From positions 1-37,240 of the forward strand of contig CALWBA010000164.1 of NCBI GenBank assembly GCA_944375815.1: a stretch of 37,240 bases of DNA, given 5' to 3'. Under the pieces are notes generated by a model. The model was not told the DNA's origin. It ran no database searches and saw nothing but the letters and a program-made list of their open reading frames with translations. Source of the stretch: an uncultured Lachnospiraceae bacterium. Its GTDB lineage: Bacteria > Bacillota > Clostridia > Lachnospirales > Lachnospiraceae. This document shows, piece after piece, positions 1 to 7,895 of this stretch. The stretch's first letter is position 1. The number at the start of each line of letters is the position of its first letter. Position numbers and translations under genes: made by a program.

Positions 1-1
1 G

Positions 2-61
2 GACAGACTTGGATATCCATCCATGACTGCCCACTATCTGAAAGTACGTGTAAACTATTGA
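2..61 (+). CDS. C-terminal end of a group II intron maturase (partial, 5' end outside window)
   Basis: An open frame enters from the left edge (codons from base 2) and ends at a TGA at 59-61. It encodes only 19 residues, including GYPSMTAHYLKVR. Its position directly before the catalytic domains V and VI of a group II intron makes it the likely tail of the intron-encoded reverse transcriptase/maturase, which normally occupies domain IV. The stop codon overlaps the first base of domain V. No catalytic motif lies inside the window, so the assignment rests on context. Sequence to the left of the window would settle it. Confidence 0.5.
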   Translation, partial: DRLGYPSMTAHYLKVRVNY

Positions 62-127
62 ACCGCGTAGTACCGAACGGTATGCTACGTGGTGTGGAAG
101 GGGAGGGTCAAATCTCCCCTATCCGAT
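60..127 (+). mobile_element. 3' end of a group II intron (domains V and VI)
   Basis: Bases 60-94 fold as a domain V hairpin: ACC, CGTAG and TACC arms on the 5' side pair with GGTA, CTAC(G) and GGT on the 3' side, around a GAAC tetraloop, with a two-base bulge (T83 G84). The start GAACCGCG and the trailing GGTGTGG match the domain V/VI junction typical of bacterial group II introns. Domain VI follows. GGGGAG (100-105) pairs with CTCCCC (114-119), extended by A99-T120, and after an unpaired A121 by 96-98 with 122-124. A121 is therefore the expected branch-point adenosine, and the intron would end with AT at 126-127, at the usual distance. The rest of the intron lies outside the window. Confidence 0.8.
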
Positions 128-855
128 CAGGAAAGCTTTATCGGAAATTTAACAGTGCCAAGTTCCTTATGGGAGGAATCACGGTAACAGAGAATTACTT
201 TTTTCGTTCCCTTTGGAACGCCATAGGCAACCTGAGCAGAGCAGGATTCCGGTGCCGAGACGAGTGACGGCGTTTTCTGATCCGGAAAATAATACAGTTC
301 ACACGCTGTGCCGTCCTCTAAAAAGAGCTGAAAACTCATATCATCTACAAGAAGTGCGGCGCCTGAAACCGGAGTATATTTATAGTCAATTACCACTACT
401 TCATCCGGCTGTGAAGAGGCGTGTTCATCTCGCTGATCTGTAAAAGAACCTCCCGTAATTGTCAGGTTATAGGAAAGATCATCTGCTGTAAACGAAATTT
501 CATCTCCTACAGCATGTTCCTCTGCATTTGCGAAATCCGCAAGCTCAGCATCCGGCAGTCCTTCGGTTCCCGCATTGGATTCGGGAGTTGAGGAAAGTTC
601 CTGATCCGAAGCTGCATCTTTCGTTCCGTCAGGAGCAGTGGACGGCTTCTCGTCAGAGGGAGGAATTTCACCGTCTTCAGCCGTATCCTGTGCCAGCGTT
701 CCTGACTCAGGAAGATCCGGCTCCTCCGTAGGTGCGGCTGTCGTTTCGGATTTTGTGCTGTCTTTGTCTTTTGTATCATCCGAACCCTGGCAGCCGGCAG
801 CGGATACAAGCAGGGCTGCAGTGAGGACAGCCAGGAGCATTTTTCTGTTTTTCAT
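127..855 (-). CDS. DUF4352-like secreted lipoprotein, possibly with an altered 3' end
   Basis: A 242-residue lipoprotein. The start is the ATG at 855, nine bases after a GGAGG site; an in-frame ATG 24 bases upstream lacks this spacing. Residues 1-21 form a signal peptide ending in the lipobox SAAGC, with lipidated Cys22. Residues 23 to about 110 are a low-complexity linker rich in Asp, Glu, Ser, Thr and Pro. The C-terminal half, from about residue 115 (VGDEISF) to the end (VKFPIKLS), has the beta-strand pattern of DUF4352/telokin-like domains, including a VPKGTKKV segment. These proteins are anchored outside the membrane; their role is generally unknown. The stop codon TGA (complement of 127-129) takes its last base from the neighbouring group II intron, so the original C-terminus may have been slightly longer. 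Confidence 0.8.
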   Translation of the reverse strand: MKNRKMLLAVLTAALLVSAAGCQGSDDTKDKDSTKSETTAAPTEEPDLPESGTLAQDTAEDGEIPPSDEKPSTAPDGTKDAASDQELSSTPESNAGTEGLPDAELADFANAEEHAVGDEISFTADDLSYNLTITGGSFTDQRDEHASSQPDEVVVIDYKYTPVSGAALLVDDMSFQLFLEDGTACELYYFPDQKTPSLVSAPESCSAQVAYGVPKGTKKVILCYRDSSHKELGTVKFPIKLS

Positions 856-1002
856 AATACATACGCCTCCTTTTAGCATATTTTAGCAAAATCCCTACCT
901 ATATACAATACAGTTAAGGGAATCGTAAGACTTTTATTTGGCTTACGCATCTGCTCATTACAGGATATCATGATTTATGAAATCTAATATTATATTTTCT
1001 GC

Positions 1003-1031
1003 TTGACACAGGAAAAAAAGCGTGCTATATT
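1003..1031 (+). promoter_or_regulatory. Sigma-A promoter of the infC-rpmI-rplT operon
   Basis: A perfect -35 TTGACA (1003-1008) is followed after 17 bases by -10 TATATT (1026-1031). Transcription should start near 1038, leaving a leader of about 175 bases before infC. The rest of the 856-1002 gap is AT-rich and should hold the lipoprotein promoter on the other strand, but I see no convincing pair of boxes there. Confidence 0.85.
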
Positions 1032-1037
1032 AAACGG

Positions 1038-1213
1038 GATGAGAAACAAAGAAGAGTATCCACTCTCACCTTAGCACGCATAAGCAGTGACTATGGTTAA
1101 TATAGTGATAATAAGCAATTATTACGATATTATGTGGGTAGTCTGTCTATCTGCATTTTTTTTGCCCTTGGCAGAACGATTGCATGCGAATTTTATGATG
1201 GAGGTGTACCGAA
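1038..1213 (+). ncRNA. infC operon leader, probably an L20/IF3-type autoregulatory leader
   Basis: A long untranslated leader between the promoter and infC. Visible structure includes a small hairpin GAGT-ATCC-ACTC near 1054-1065, followed by CTCACCTTAGCACG, and a weaker ACTAT/ATAGT hairpin around 1089-1105. A run of eight T occurs at about 1156-1163 without a convincing GC-rich stem before it. In Firmicutes the infC-rpmI-rplT leader is a known site of L20 binding (Rfam L20 leader family). The position and the conserved-looking CACTCTCACCTTAGCAC phrase suggest the same here. No covariance search was possible. Confidence 0.5.
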
Positions 1214-1720
1214 ATTAGCGATTTAATGATTAACGAGCAGATCAGAGACAGGGAAGTACGTCTGATCAGCGAGTCAGGAGAACAGTTGGGTATTATGTCA
1301 GCAAGAGATGCGTATAAGAAAGCGCAGGAGGCAGGGCTTGACCTTGTAAAGATCGCTCCTACAGCGAAACCGCCGGTGTGCAAGATCATTGACTACGGCA
1401 AGTACAAATACGAGCTGGCGAGAAAAGAAAAAGAAGCAAGAAAGAAACAGAAGACGATTGACGTCAAAGAGATTCGTCTGTCACCCAATATCGACACCAA
1501 TGATTTAAATACAAAGGTGGGCGCTGCACGTAAATTTATCTCTAAGGGAGATAAGGTAAAGGTGTCTTTACGTTTCCGCGGAAGAGAGATGGCACACGTA
1601 CAGAGCAGCAAGTACATCCTGGATGAATTCGCAGAGCAGCTGTCCGACATTGCTGTGGTGGAGAAAGCACCGAAGCTGGAGGGCAGAAGCATGACAATGT
1701 TTTTAACAGTAAAACGTTAA
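1214..1720 (+). CDS. infC: Translation initiation factor IF-3, with an AUU start codon
   Basis: IF-3 binds the 30S subunit, blocks premature joining of 50S and checks initiator tRNA and start codon. From the ATT at 1214 it is 168 residues and begins SDLMINEQIRDREVRLI, the usual IF-3 N-terminus. The C-terminal domain ends in EGRSMTMFLTVKR. A GGAGGTG site at 1200-1206 lies seven bases before ATT, the ideal distance, but 19 bases before the first ATG (1226). ATT is therefore the likely start. Use of AUU in infC is a known autoregulatory device, because IF-3 itself discriminates against it. First gene of a three-gene ribosomal operon. Confidence 0.95.
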   Translation: MSDLMINEQIRDREVRLISESGEQLGIMSARDAYKKAQEAGLDLVKIAPTAKPPVCKIIDYGKYKYELARKEKEARKKQKTIDVKEIRLSPNIDTNDLNTKVGAARKFISKGDKVKVSLRFRGREMAHVQSSKYILDEFAEQLSDIAVVEKAPKLEGRSMTMFLTVKR

Positions 1721-1797
1721 AAATATGTGGATGAACCGGCTGCGCAGTATTGAGCCGGGAGTGCACGGGATTTAGTTTATTTAAGGAGGAAAATATA

Positions 1798-1995
1798 ATG
1801 CCAAAAATTAAAACAAGCAGAGCAGCAGCAAAGCGCTTCAGAAAGACAGGTACAGGAAAAATCGTAAGAAATAAAGCTTACAAGAGCCATATCTTAACAA
1901 AGAAAACTCAGAAGAGAAAGAGAAATCTGAGAAAATCCACCATCCTTGATGCAACAAACGTAAAGAGCATGAAGAAGATTTTACCGTACGTATAA
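1798..1995 (+). CDS. rpmI: 50S ribosomal protein L35
   Basis: A 65-residue, very basic protein beginning [20 protein letters not shown], the hallmark L35 N-terminus, and ending KKILPYV. The start is ATG 1798, preceded by AAGGAGG; a longer in-frame reading from 1750 would add residues absent from the family. L35 is a small structural protein of the large subunit. It lies 77 bases after infC and 31 bases before rplT, the conserved order of this operon. Confidence 0.97.
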   Translation: MPKIKTSRAAAKRFRKTGTGKIVRNKAYKSHILTKKTQKRKRNLRKSTILDATNVKSMKKILPYV

Positions 1996-2026
1996 TTGAG
2001 AGTATAGATTTAGGAGGAAAATAAGA

Positions 2027-2383
2027 ATGGCAAGAATTAAAGGCGGTTTAAACGCTAAGAAGAAACATAACAGAGTATTAAAGCTGGCAAAGGGTTACAG
2101 AGGAGCCCGTTCCAAACAGTATAGAATTGCAAAACAGTCCGTAATGAGAGCACTGGCTAGCTCCTACGCAGGAAGAAAGCAGAAAAAGCGTCAGTTCAGA
2201 CAGCTTTGGATCGCTCGTATCAACGCAGCAGCCAGAATCAACGGTTTATCCTACAGCAAGTTCATGTATGGACTGAAGCTGGCTAACGTAGACCTGAACA
2301 GAAAAGTGTTAGCTGATATGGCTATCAACGATGCAGAAGGTTTCGCTACACTGGCTGAGCTTGCTAAGAGCAAACTTGCATAA
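2027..2383 (+). CDS. rplT: 50S ribosomal protein L20
   Basis: 118 residues, the normal length, starting [20 protein letters not shown] with the highly basic N-terminal extension and the motif [13 protein letters not shown] of the globular domain. The start follows an AGGAGG site. L20 is a primary binder of 23S rRNA during large-subunit assembly and in Firmicutes also represses its own operon through the leader. It is the last gene of the operon and is followed closely by a strong terminator. Confidence 0.97.
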   Translation: MARIKGGLNAKKKHNRVLKLAKGYRGARSKQYRIAKQSVMRALASSYAGRKQKKRQFRQLWIARINAAARINGLSYSKFMYGLKLANVDLNRKVLADMAINDAEGFATLAELAKSKLA

Positions 2384-2404
2384 GACTCGTTTAAAATAGA
2401 ATGA

Positions 2405-2448
2405 GATTCCCCCGCTTCGATGGATGCATCAGGCGGGGGGATTTTTTT
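2405..2448 (+). terminator. Rho-independent terminator of infC-rpmI-rplT
   Basis: A GC-rich hairpin with arms CCCCCGC (2409-2415) and GCGGGGG (2433-2439), flanked by pairing A/T bases, is followed by a run of seven T (2442-2448). It lies directly after rplT and separates it from the convergent L,D-transpeptidase gene. Confidence 0.92.
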
Positions 2449-2500
2449 GAGAAAAAATATCGCAGCGGTCAGATGTTCTGGCTGCTGCGATAAACAAATT

Positions 2501-4012
2501 TTACTGCTGAGACTGCGTATACTTCTCGGAAGGAGATAATTCCTTTGTCAGAGTATACGGCTGTGAATAATATACGATAACCGGTGTGCCTGCATCGATC
2601 AGATCATAGAGCTGACCGGCCTCGCTGAGCGTCATGTTGATGCATCCGTGAGAGCCATTCGTGATGTACACGTCTCCGCCATAGCTGCTTCTGCTCAGAT
2701 CGTGGAATCCGATTCCCAGGTTGGTGATAAACGGCATCCAGTAATCACAGTGCTGTGTATAAATCGGCTCGTTGGTAGCCGGATCGATTTCACCCTTCAT
2801 TGTGTGATCTTTTTTCTTATAAGCAAGTGCATAAGATCCCGGCGGTGTATAACGCCAGGTGGTCATGGCTCCTGAAGTGATATTGGTTGTCTCAAATACG
2901 AGAGATCCGTTTTTGTAGAACCATAAATGCTGTTCGGAAAGATCCAGCTCTACATAAGTAGTTCCAACACCGTGATTTTCTGTACCAAGCTCCCGCTTGA
3001 CGTATTCCAGTTCTGCGGTGCCGTTATAGTGCTGGCTGACATATTCGGTCATTTTTGTAATGCAGGCAGCCTCATCCACTTCGTTTCCGTATGCGTTATT
3101 GGCGTTTGCAGGAATTGTAATTGTTCCATGCTCTGTACTGTCGAACAGACGCTCCTTCTTTACATTGTCAACAACATTTCCAATTTCTTTAAAAAATGCT
3201 GCGGCATTTGTCTGGAATGTAGCATCATCCTTTGTATACGTTCCATCTGCATTCTGTACAAGCCACCCCTTGAGCATGTCCGGAGTGATGGCACGCGTGC
3301 TGCCGTCGGGCAGTGTATAAGTAATATTTGCATTGGCATATTCATTCAGCTGAGTTACCTGAGTCTGAAGAAGCTGGCTGTCAGCTCCCTGAGCTGCGTT
3401 CTGGTATACATTGAGATCCTCGACAATGACTTCAGGCTGCTCTTTGGTAATTGCTTCTTTGATTGCCTCGATCACAGGTTCCGGAGTCAGTGTAGTACCG
3501 TTGTCAGAATCGGTGACAACCCAGCTGCCGTCCTGATATGCGACAGATGCATCAACCGGAGCAACCATATTTTCCGCCTGAAGTTCCGGAATTGCGCTGA
3601 TTATGGAATCCAGCAGAGCCTCGTCATAAGAAAACTGAACATCCACCTCATAATCATGCCGCTTATTGCGTTCAAAGAACAGCGCCAGTGTATTCTGGTC
3701 TGCAACTGCCTGACGGATGGTATCGTTCGATATAAAACGATAATTAATATCGCTCCCCTTAATCTGATGTTCCACATTGTTGCGGAACTTTACCGTCAGG
3801 ACATAATTCTGTGCATCCCTGCTGATGGCGGCCTCCGCCTCCGAAGGCGTCATGCCGGAACAATCCACGCCGTTTATATAGGTATTAGGGAAGAACTTTC
3901 CCTTATAGGGAATTGTCGAAGATATGTACAAAATCCCGATACCTGTGGCGAGGAGGAGCAGCAGAAGGATCACGATCAGCGTGATCTTCAAAGGCTTGTT
4001 TCTGATTTTCAT
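2501..4012 (-). CDS. L,D-transpeptidase (YkuD) with PG_binding_4 domains
   Basis: A 503-residue membrane-anchored enzyme that makes 3-3 peptidoglycan cross-links or attaches ligands to peptide stems outside the cell. A short cytoplasmic basic stretch precedes a single membrane segment at about residues 9-30. The middle, about 45-340, has the composition and spacing of the PG_binding_4 domains found in clostridial L,D-transpeptidases. The YkuD domain occupies about 350-490. Its catalytic motif reads GFHDLSR...SHGCIN, with nucleophile Cys457. The tail after the domain is short and polar. It starts at ATG 4012 after an AGAAGAGGGATG site and has its own promoter upstream. Exact substrate is not deducible. 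Confidence 0.93.
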   Translation of the reverse strand: MKIRNKPLKITLIVILLLLLLATGIGILYISSTIPYKGKFFPNTYINGVDCSGMTPSEAEAAISRDAQNYVLTVKFRNNVEHQIKGSDINYRFISNDTIRQAVADQNTLALFFERNKRHDYEVDVQFSYDEALLDSIISAIPELQAENMVAPVDASVAYQDGSWVVTDSDNGTTLTPEPVIEAIKEAITKEQPEVIVEDLNVYQNAAQGADSQLLQTQVTQLNEYANANITYTLPDGSTRAITPDMLKGWLVQNADGTYTKDDATFQTNAAAFFKEIGNVVDNVKKERLFDSTEHGTITIPANANNAYGNEVDEAACITKMTEYVSQHYNGTAELEYVKRELGTENHGVGTTYVELDLSEQHLWFYKNGSLVFETTNITSGAMTTWRYTPPGSYALAYKKKDHTMKGEIDPATNEPIYTQHCDYWMPFITNLGIGFHDLSRSSYGGDVYITNGSHGCINMTLSEAGQLYDLIDAGTPVIVYYSQPYTLTKELSPSEKYTQSQQ

Positions 4013-4073
4013 ATACTCATCCCTCTTCTAGTGTAATATTGTTTAGAGAATAACTGATACAACTCATTTTTAA

Positions 4074-4101
4074 ATTATAGTATATTGCTGGGATTTTTCA
4101 A
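4074..4101 (-). promoter_or_regulatory. Promoter of the L,D-transpeptidase gene
   Basis: Read on the minus strand: -35 TTGAAA (4101-4096), a 16-base spacer and -10 TATAAT (4079-4074), about 60 bases before the ATG at 4012. The divergent deacetylase has a TATAAT at 4175-4180 but no clear -35 box. Confidence 0.7.
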
Positions 4102-4210
4102 GTATCAGTTTTAAAATGAAAGAAAAAAATCATGAAATTTCTGTGAAAGTAAAAAATATCCTACAGAAACTTCATATAATGGAAAGAACAGGAAACTGCA
4201 GGGAGAAAAA

Positions 4211-4888
4211 ATGACATCGGAAAAATGCGCACATGTGACGTGTGTATGTGCAGGAATCTGCCTTTTGCTTCTGGCAGGGTGGAAAAATATGGACATTGCG
4301 GTGCAGACGGGAGGAAAAGCAGTAAAGGAAGAAGCGCCCAGAGTAGCGCTGACTTTTGATGACGGTCCCGATGCGTCGTGTACGCCGCGCCTTCTGGATG
4401 GGCTGAAAGAGCGGGAGATTCCGGCTACATTTTTTATTCAGGGGAAATGGATTGCAGGACAGGAGGATCTGATCCTGCGCATGCATCAGGAAGGACATCT
4501 GATCGGAAACCACACCTTTGATCATGTCCAGCTTACTGCTGTCTCCGAGCAGGAGGCTCTTCTGCAGGTCGTAAAGACAAACAACGAACTTTATGAGATC
4601 ACCGGAGAATACCCAGCATATATCCGCCCGCCGTTCGGAGAGTGGAGAGACAGCCTGAATTGTCATGTAGAGATGATTCCCGTACTCTGGAGCCTGGATT
4701 CCCGTGACTGGGTGCTGCAGGATGCTGATCAGATTACCAGCCGTGTACTGAGTAGCGTGGAAGATGGAGATATCATACTGATGCATGATATTTTTGACAC
4801 ATCCGTAGATGCCGCTCTGGCAATTGCTGATGCGCTGAAGGCGAAGGGATATGAATTTGTAACTGTGGATGAGATGATTATAGAATAA
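4211..4888 (+). CDS. Polysaccharide deacetylase (NodB domain), secreted or membrane-anchored
   Basis: A 225-residue NodB-type carbohydrate esterase 4. A hydrophobic segment at about residues 10-24 suggests a signal anchor. The catalytic domain starts near residue 44. Motif 1 is TFDDGPD (Asp50 and Asp51, base and metal ligand). Motif 2 is HTFDH (His101, His105, metal ligands). Motif 3 is RPPFGEW from Arg139. Motif 4 is LDSRDW around 162-167. Motif 5 contains ILMHD with His192. All catalytic residues are present. Known relatives remove N-acetyl groups from peptidoglycan or other wall sugars, for example as lysozyme resistance. It follows an AGGGAG site at ordinary spacing, divergent from the L,D-transpeptidase. 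The true substrate is unknown. Confidence 0.92.
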   Translation: MTSEKCAHVTCVCAGICLLLLAGWKNMDIAVQTGGKAVKEEAPRVALTFDDGPDASCTPRLLDGLKEREIPATFFIQGKWIAGQEDLILRMHQEGHLIGNHTFDHVQLTAVSEQEALLQVVKTNNELYEITGEYPAYIRPPFGEWRDSLNCHVEMIPVLWSLDSRDWVLQDADQITSRVLSSVEDGDIILMHDIFDTSVDAALAIADALKAKGYEFVTVDEMIIE

Positions 4889-4961
4889 AAAAAGCAGCAG
4901 TTGACGCGCTTCGGCAAAGTGGGTATATTGGTAGGAGAAAAAGAAACTGGGGGTACGAGAA

Positions 4962-6290
4962 ATGGACCTGTTTGACTATATGAGAGAAACCGCTATGGAA
5001 AATGAGTCTCCGCTGGCATCCAGGATGCGGCCGACAACTCTGGACGAGGTGGTAGGGCAGCAGCATATTATAGGAAAAGATAAGCTGCTCTACCGTGCGA
5101 TTAAAGCGGATAAACTGAGCTCAATTATCTTCTATGGACCGCCCGGAACGGGGAAAACCACACTGGCGAAGGTCATTGCGAACACGACGAGCGCTGAGTT
5201 CTGCCAGCTGAATGCCACGACTGCAGGCAAAAAGGATATGGAAGAGGTTGTAAAAGGAGCCAAGGATCGTCTGGGAATGTATGGGAAGAAAACGATATTG
5301 TTCGTGGACGAGATTCACCGGTTCAATAAAGGACAGCAGGATTACCTGCTTCCGTTTGTGGAAGACGGTACTCTGGTACTGATCGGAGCAACAACTGAGA
5401 ATCCGTACTTCGAGGTAAACGGGGCATTGCTGTCGCGCTCTGTGATCTTTGAGCTGAAGCCTCTGGAGAAGGAAGACATACGGCTTCTCCTGAGAAGAGC
5501 TGTGCAGGACGAGAAAAAGGGACTTGGGGCTTATGGAGCCATACTTGATGAGGATGCGGAAGAATTTCTTGCGGATATATCAGGGGGAGACGCAAGAGCG
5601 GCGCTTAATGCGCTGGAGCTCGGCGTGCTTTCCACAAAGCCGGCCGGAGACGGCAGAATACATATTACTCTTGAGACTGCATCCGAGTGTATTCAGAAGC
5701 GGGCTGTCCGCTATGATAAGACGGGTGATCAGCACTATGATACGATATCGGCTTTCATAAAGAGCATGCGCGGCTCTGACCCGGATGCGGCCATATTCTA
5801 TCTGGCAAAGATGCTCTGCGCGGGAGAGGATATCAAGTTCATAGCGCGCAGAATTATGATATGTGCGGCAGAAGATGTGGGCAATGCAGATCCCAATGCT
5901 CTCGTTGTGGCAGTTTCAGCTGCACAGGCAGTAGAGCGTCTCGGCATGCCGGAAGCGCGTATTCCATTGGCGCAGGCGGCATCGTATGTAGCATGTGCTC
6001 CCAAGAGCAATGCGGCATATCTGGCAATTGATCGGGCAATGGAAATGGTATCAAAGCAAAAGACTACAGTTCCCGCCCACCTGCAGGATGCCCATTATAA
6101 GGGCTCTGCGGATCTGGGCAGAGGCATTGGCTACAAATATGCGCACGATTTCCCGAATCACTATGTCGAGCAGCAGTATCTGCCGGATGAGATTAAATAT
6201 GCGAGGTTTTATCACCCGACAGAGAATGGGTATGAGGGAAAAATCCGAGAATACTTTAAAAAAATTGGAAAAGAGATATCAGAAAAATAA
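4962..6290 (+). CDS. rarA: Replication-associated recombination protein A (MgsA/RarA AAA+ ATPase)
   Basis: 442 residues, the usual family length. The N-terminus carries the LASRMRPTTLDEVVGQQHI box. Walker A is GPPGTGKTT (59-67) and Walker B is FVDEIHRF (DEIH near 116-119), followed by a sensor 1 region with GATTENPYFEV and a sensor 2 region GDARAALNAL. The C-terminal tetramerisation part includes the family motif YKYAHDFPNHYVEQQYLP. RarA acts at stalled replication forks and binds SSB. It starts at ATG 4962, 73 bases after the deacetylase, probably in the same transcript, and ends before a strong terminator. Confidence 0.96.
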   Translation: MDLFDYMRETAMENESPLASRMRPTTLDEVVGQQHIIGKDKLLYRAIKADKLSSIIFYGPPGTGKTTLAKVIANTTSAEFCQLNATTAGKKDMEEVVKGAKDRLGMYGKKTILFVDEIHRFNKGQQDYLLPFVEDGTLVLIGATTENPYFEVNGALLSRSVIFELKPLEKEDIRLLLRRAVQDEKKGLGAYGAILDEDAEEFLADISGGDARAALNALELGVLSTKPAGDGRIHITLETASECIQKRAVRYDKTGDQHYDTISAFIKSMRGSDPDAAIFYLAKMLCAGEDIKFIARRIMICAAEDVGNADPNALVVAVSAAQAVERLGMPEARIPLAQAASYVACAPKSNAAYLAIDRAMEMVSKQKTTVPAHLQDAHYKGSADLGRGIGYKYAHDFPNHYVEQQYLPDEIKYARFYHPTENGYEGKIREYFKKIGKEISEK

Positions 6291-6308
6291 AATAAGGAAA
6301 GAGATGAG

Positions 6309-6348
6309 CCGGCATGGCATATCAGGAGACTGATGCCATGCCGGTTTT
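6309..6348 (+). terminator. Rho-independent terminator after rarA
   Basis: Twelve perfectly paired bases, CCGGCATGGCAT (6309-6320) with ATGCCATGCCGG (6333-6344), are followed by TTTT. It closes the rarA transcript and isolates the polysaccharide operon. The 73 bases from 6349 to the first polysaccharide gene should hold its promoter, but I see no good -35/-10 pair. Confidence 0.88.
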
Positions 6349-6421
6349 GTCTGTATAAAAATAAGTTTTTTGAACATCCTAACCGTAACAAAAAAATCTG
6401 AAAGCGGGAAGGAGGCAGAAA

Positions 6422-7147
6422 ATGACCGGATATTGGGATGTGCACTGCCATCTGCTGCCCGGAGTGGATGACGGAGCGGAATCTATGGAAGAAAGTATGC
6501 GCATGCTCAGAATGGAATATGCAGACGGCGTCAGACATATCATCGCCACGCCTCATTACCGCAGGGGGATGTTCGAGGCGTCGGATGGAAGGATAAAAGC
6601 GCAGTACGAGGCGGTATGCCGTGAGGCGGGAAATCAGCTTCCGGGACTTGAAATTTATCTGGGATGTGAATTTTACGCAAATATGGATATGACGGAGACG
6701 CTGAACAGCTGCAGCCGTCCGGTGATGGGGGAAAAGCGGGCGGTTCTTGCGGAATTTTCAGGAAATGTTTCAGAGGAGTTTATCAGAGAGCGGACAGCGG
6801 CGCTTCGGGCGTCAGGCTTTACGCCTGTGCTGGCACATGCAGAGAGATATGCCTGCCTGCGCGAGAATATATCTCTTGTTTGGGAACTGAGCAAAATGGG
6901 GGCTTATATTCAGGTAAATGCGGGCAGCATACTGGGAGAGCACGGCAGAAAATGTAAAAAATTCTGCAGCCGTCTCAGAAAAGAGGATCTGATTCATCTG
7001 ATCGGCAGTGATGCTCACGGCGATCAGATACGACCGCCCCGCATTGGAGACTGTGCAGCATATCTGCAGAAAAAGTGCGGAAGCAGCTATGTAAATCAAA
7101 TATTCTGCGTCAATCCCGGTAAGATTTTTGCGGGAATTGCAGGTTGA
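6422..7147 (+). CDS. cpsB: Capsular tyrosine-protein phosphatase (PHP family, CpsB/YwqE)
   Basis: 241 residues. The PHP metal motifs are intact: DVHCHLLPGVDDG (Asp6, His8, His10), ATPHY (His45), the central LGCEF and AEFSG acidic residues, AHAERY near 139 and SDAHGD near 197. Family members are Mn-dependent phosphatases that dephosphorylate the tyrosine cluster of the partner CpsD kinase and so tune polysaccharide chain length or export. It is the first gene of the operon, with an AAGGAGG site before ATG 6422. The partner Wzz and kinase genes follow at once, as in streptococcal cpsBCD and Bacillus ywqCDE loci. Confidence 0.92.
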   Translation: MTGYWDVHCHLLPGVDDGAESMEESMRMLRMEYADGVRHIIATPHYRRGMFEASDGRIKAQYEAVCREAGNQLPGLEIYLGCEFYANMDMTETLNSCSRPVMGEKRAVLAEFSGNVSEEFIRERTAALRASGFTPVLAHAERYACLRENISLVWELSKMGAYIQVNAGSILGEHGRKCKKFCSRLRKEDLIHLIGSDAHGDQIRPPRIGDCAAYLQKKCGSSYVNQIFCVNPGKIFAGIAG

Positions 7148-7176
7148 AGAAAGAGAACGGCAGGGAGGTTTTGACA

Positions 7177-7881
7177 ATGGAACAGCCGGAACAGAGAAAT
7201 GATGTGACTGATATAAATATAAAAGAGATAGCTGCGGTACTCTGGGAGAAGAGCTGGATAATTGTGCTTGCCGGAGTGCTGCTGGCAGGGCTTGCAGTTC
7301 TTGGGACAAAGCTGTTTGTAACCCCGGAATATGAATCCGTGACAAAAATGTATGTTTTGAACAAGCAGAACAGAACAACTGTCAACAGCAGTGATCTGCA
7401 GGCGAGTGCCTGGCTGACAAAAGATTATGCTGAGATCATTCGGAGCCGTACGGTTACCGAAAGCGTGATAGAAAGATTGAATCTGAATCTGGATCATGAG
7501 GAGCTTATAGAGAAAATTTCGGTAGACACACCGGCAGATACCCGAATAGTGACGATCAGCGTGCTGGATGAGAGCCCGTATATGGCTATGAGGATTGCGG
7601 ATGAGGTCAGAGACGCGGCTGCGGATCAGATCCAGAAGGTGATGGCAACCGAGGCGGTCAACGTGGTTGACAGGGCAAACCTGCCCGATGAACAGGCCCG
7701 TCCCAACCTGGCAAGAAACGGCATACTTGCGGGGATTTTTGGGATTCTGGCCGCCGCCGCCGCAGTTCTTGTCATGCACACGGCAAATGATACGATTAAA
7801 AGCAGAGAGGATGTGGAACGTTATCTGAATGTGGGAACGCTCGGAATCATCCCGCTGCTGGGCGGCAGACGGAGAACGTAA
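7177..7881 (+). CDS. Wzz-type chain-length determinant / kinase activator (CpsC/YwqC)
   Basis: 234 residues from the ATG at 7177, which has a GGGAGG site eight bases upstream. An in-frame TTG at 7144 overlaps the previous stop and lacks a site. Two membrane segments, about 26-47 and 197-218, enclose an extracellular domain (about 50-190). A Pro-containing stretch (ANLPDEQARPN) precedes the second segment, as usual in Wzz proteins. The short C-terminal cytoplasmic tail (VGTLGIIPLLG) is the part that in Gram-positive homologues activates the separate kinase. It controls polymer length and links the membrane to CpsD. Confidence 0.9.
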   Translation: MEQPEQRNDVTDINIKEIAAVLWEKSWIIVLAGVLLAGLAVLGTKLFVTPEYESVTKMYVLNKQNRTTVNSSDLQASAWLTKDYAEIIRSRTVTESVIERLNLNLDHEELIEKISVDTPADTRIVTISVLDESPYMAMRIADEVRDAAADQIQKVMATEAVNVVDRANLPDEQARPNLARNGILAGIFGILAAAAAVLVMHTANDTIKSREDVERYLNVGTLGIIPLLGGRRRT

Positions 7882-7895
7882 GCGAAGGAGGAAAA

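Noticed and set aside
1021..1078. Inverted repeat CGTGCTA (1021-1027) and TAGCACG (1072-1078) before infC
   Set aside because: The left arm overlaps the -10 box and lies upstream of the expected transcript start, so it cannot form in the leader RNA. Seven bases at this distance may be chance.
1156..1163. Run of eight T in the infC leader as an attenuator
   Set aside because: I found no GC-rich stem directly before it. It may be part of the leader structure, but a terminator is not supported.
2927..4036. Long plus-strand frame of 369 codons across the L,D-transpeptidase gene
   Set aside because: Its product has a composition typical of an antisense frame (many Cys, Ile, Arg), with no known domain, and the minus-strand gene is unmistakable.
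6349..6421. TTGAAC and later A-rich bases as promoter of the polysaccharide operon
   Set aside because: No acceptable -10 box at 16 to 18 bases. The operon must have a promoter here or upstream, but I cannot place it.
7144..7176. TTG start of the Wzz gene overlapping the cpsB stop
   Set aside because: The ATG at 7177 has a good GGGAGG site and gives the expected N-terminus.
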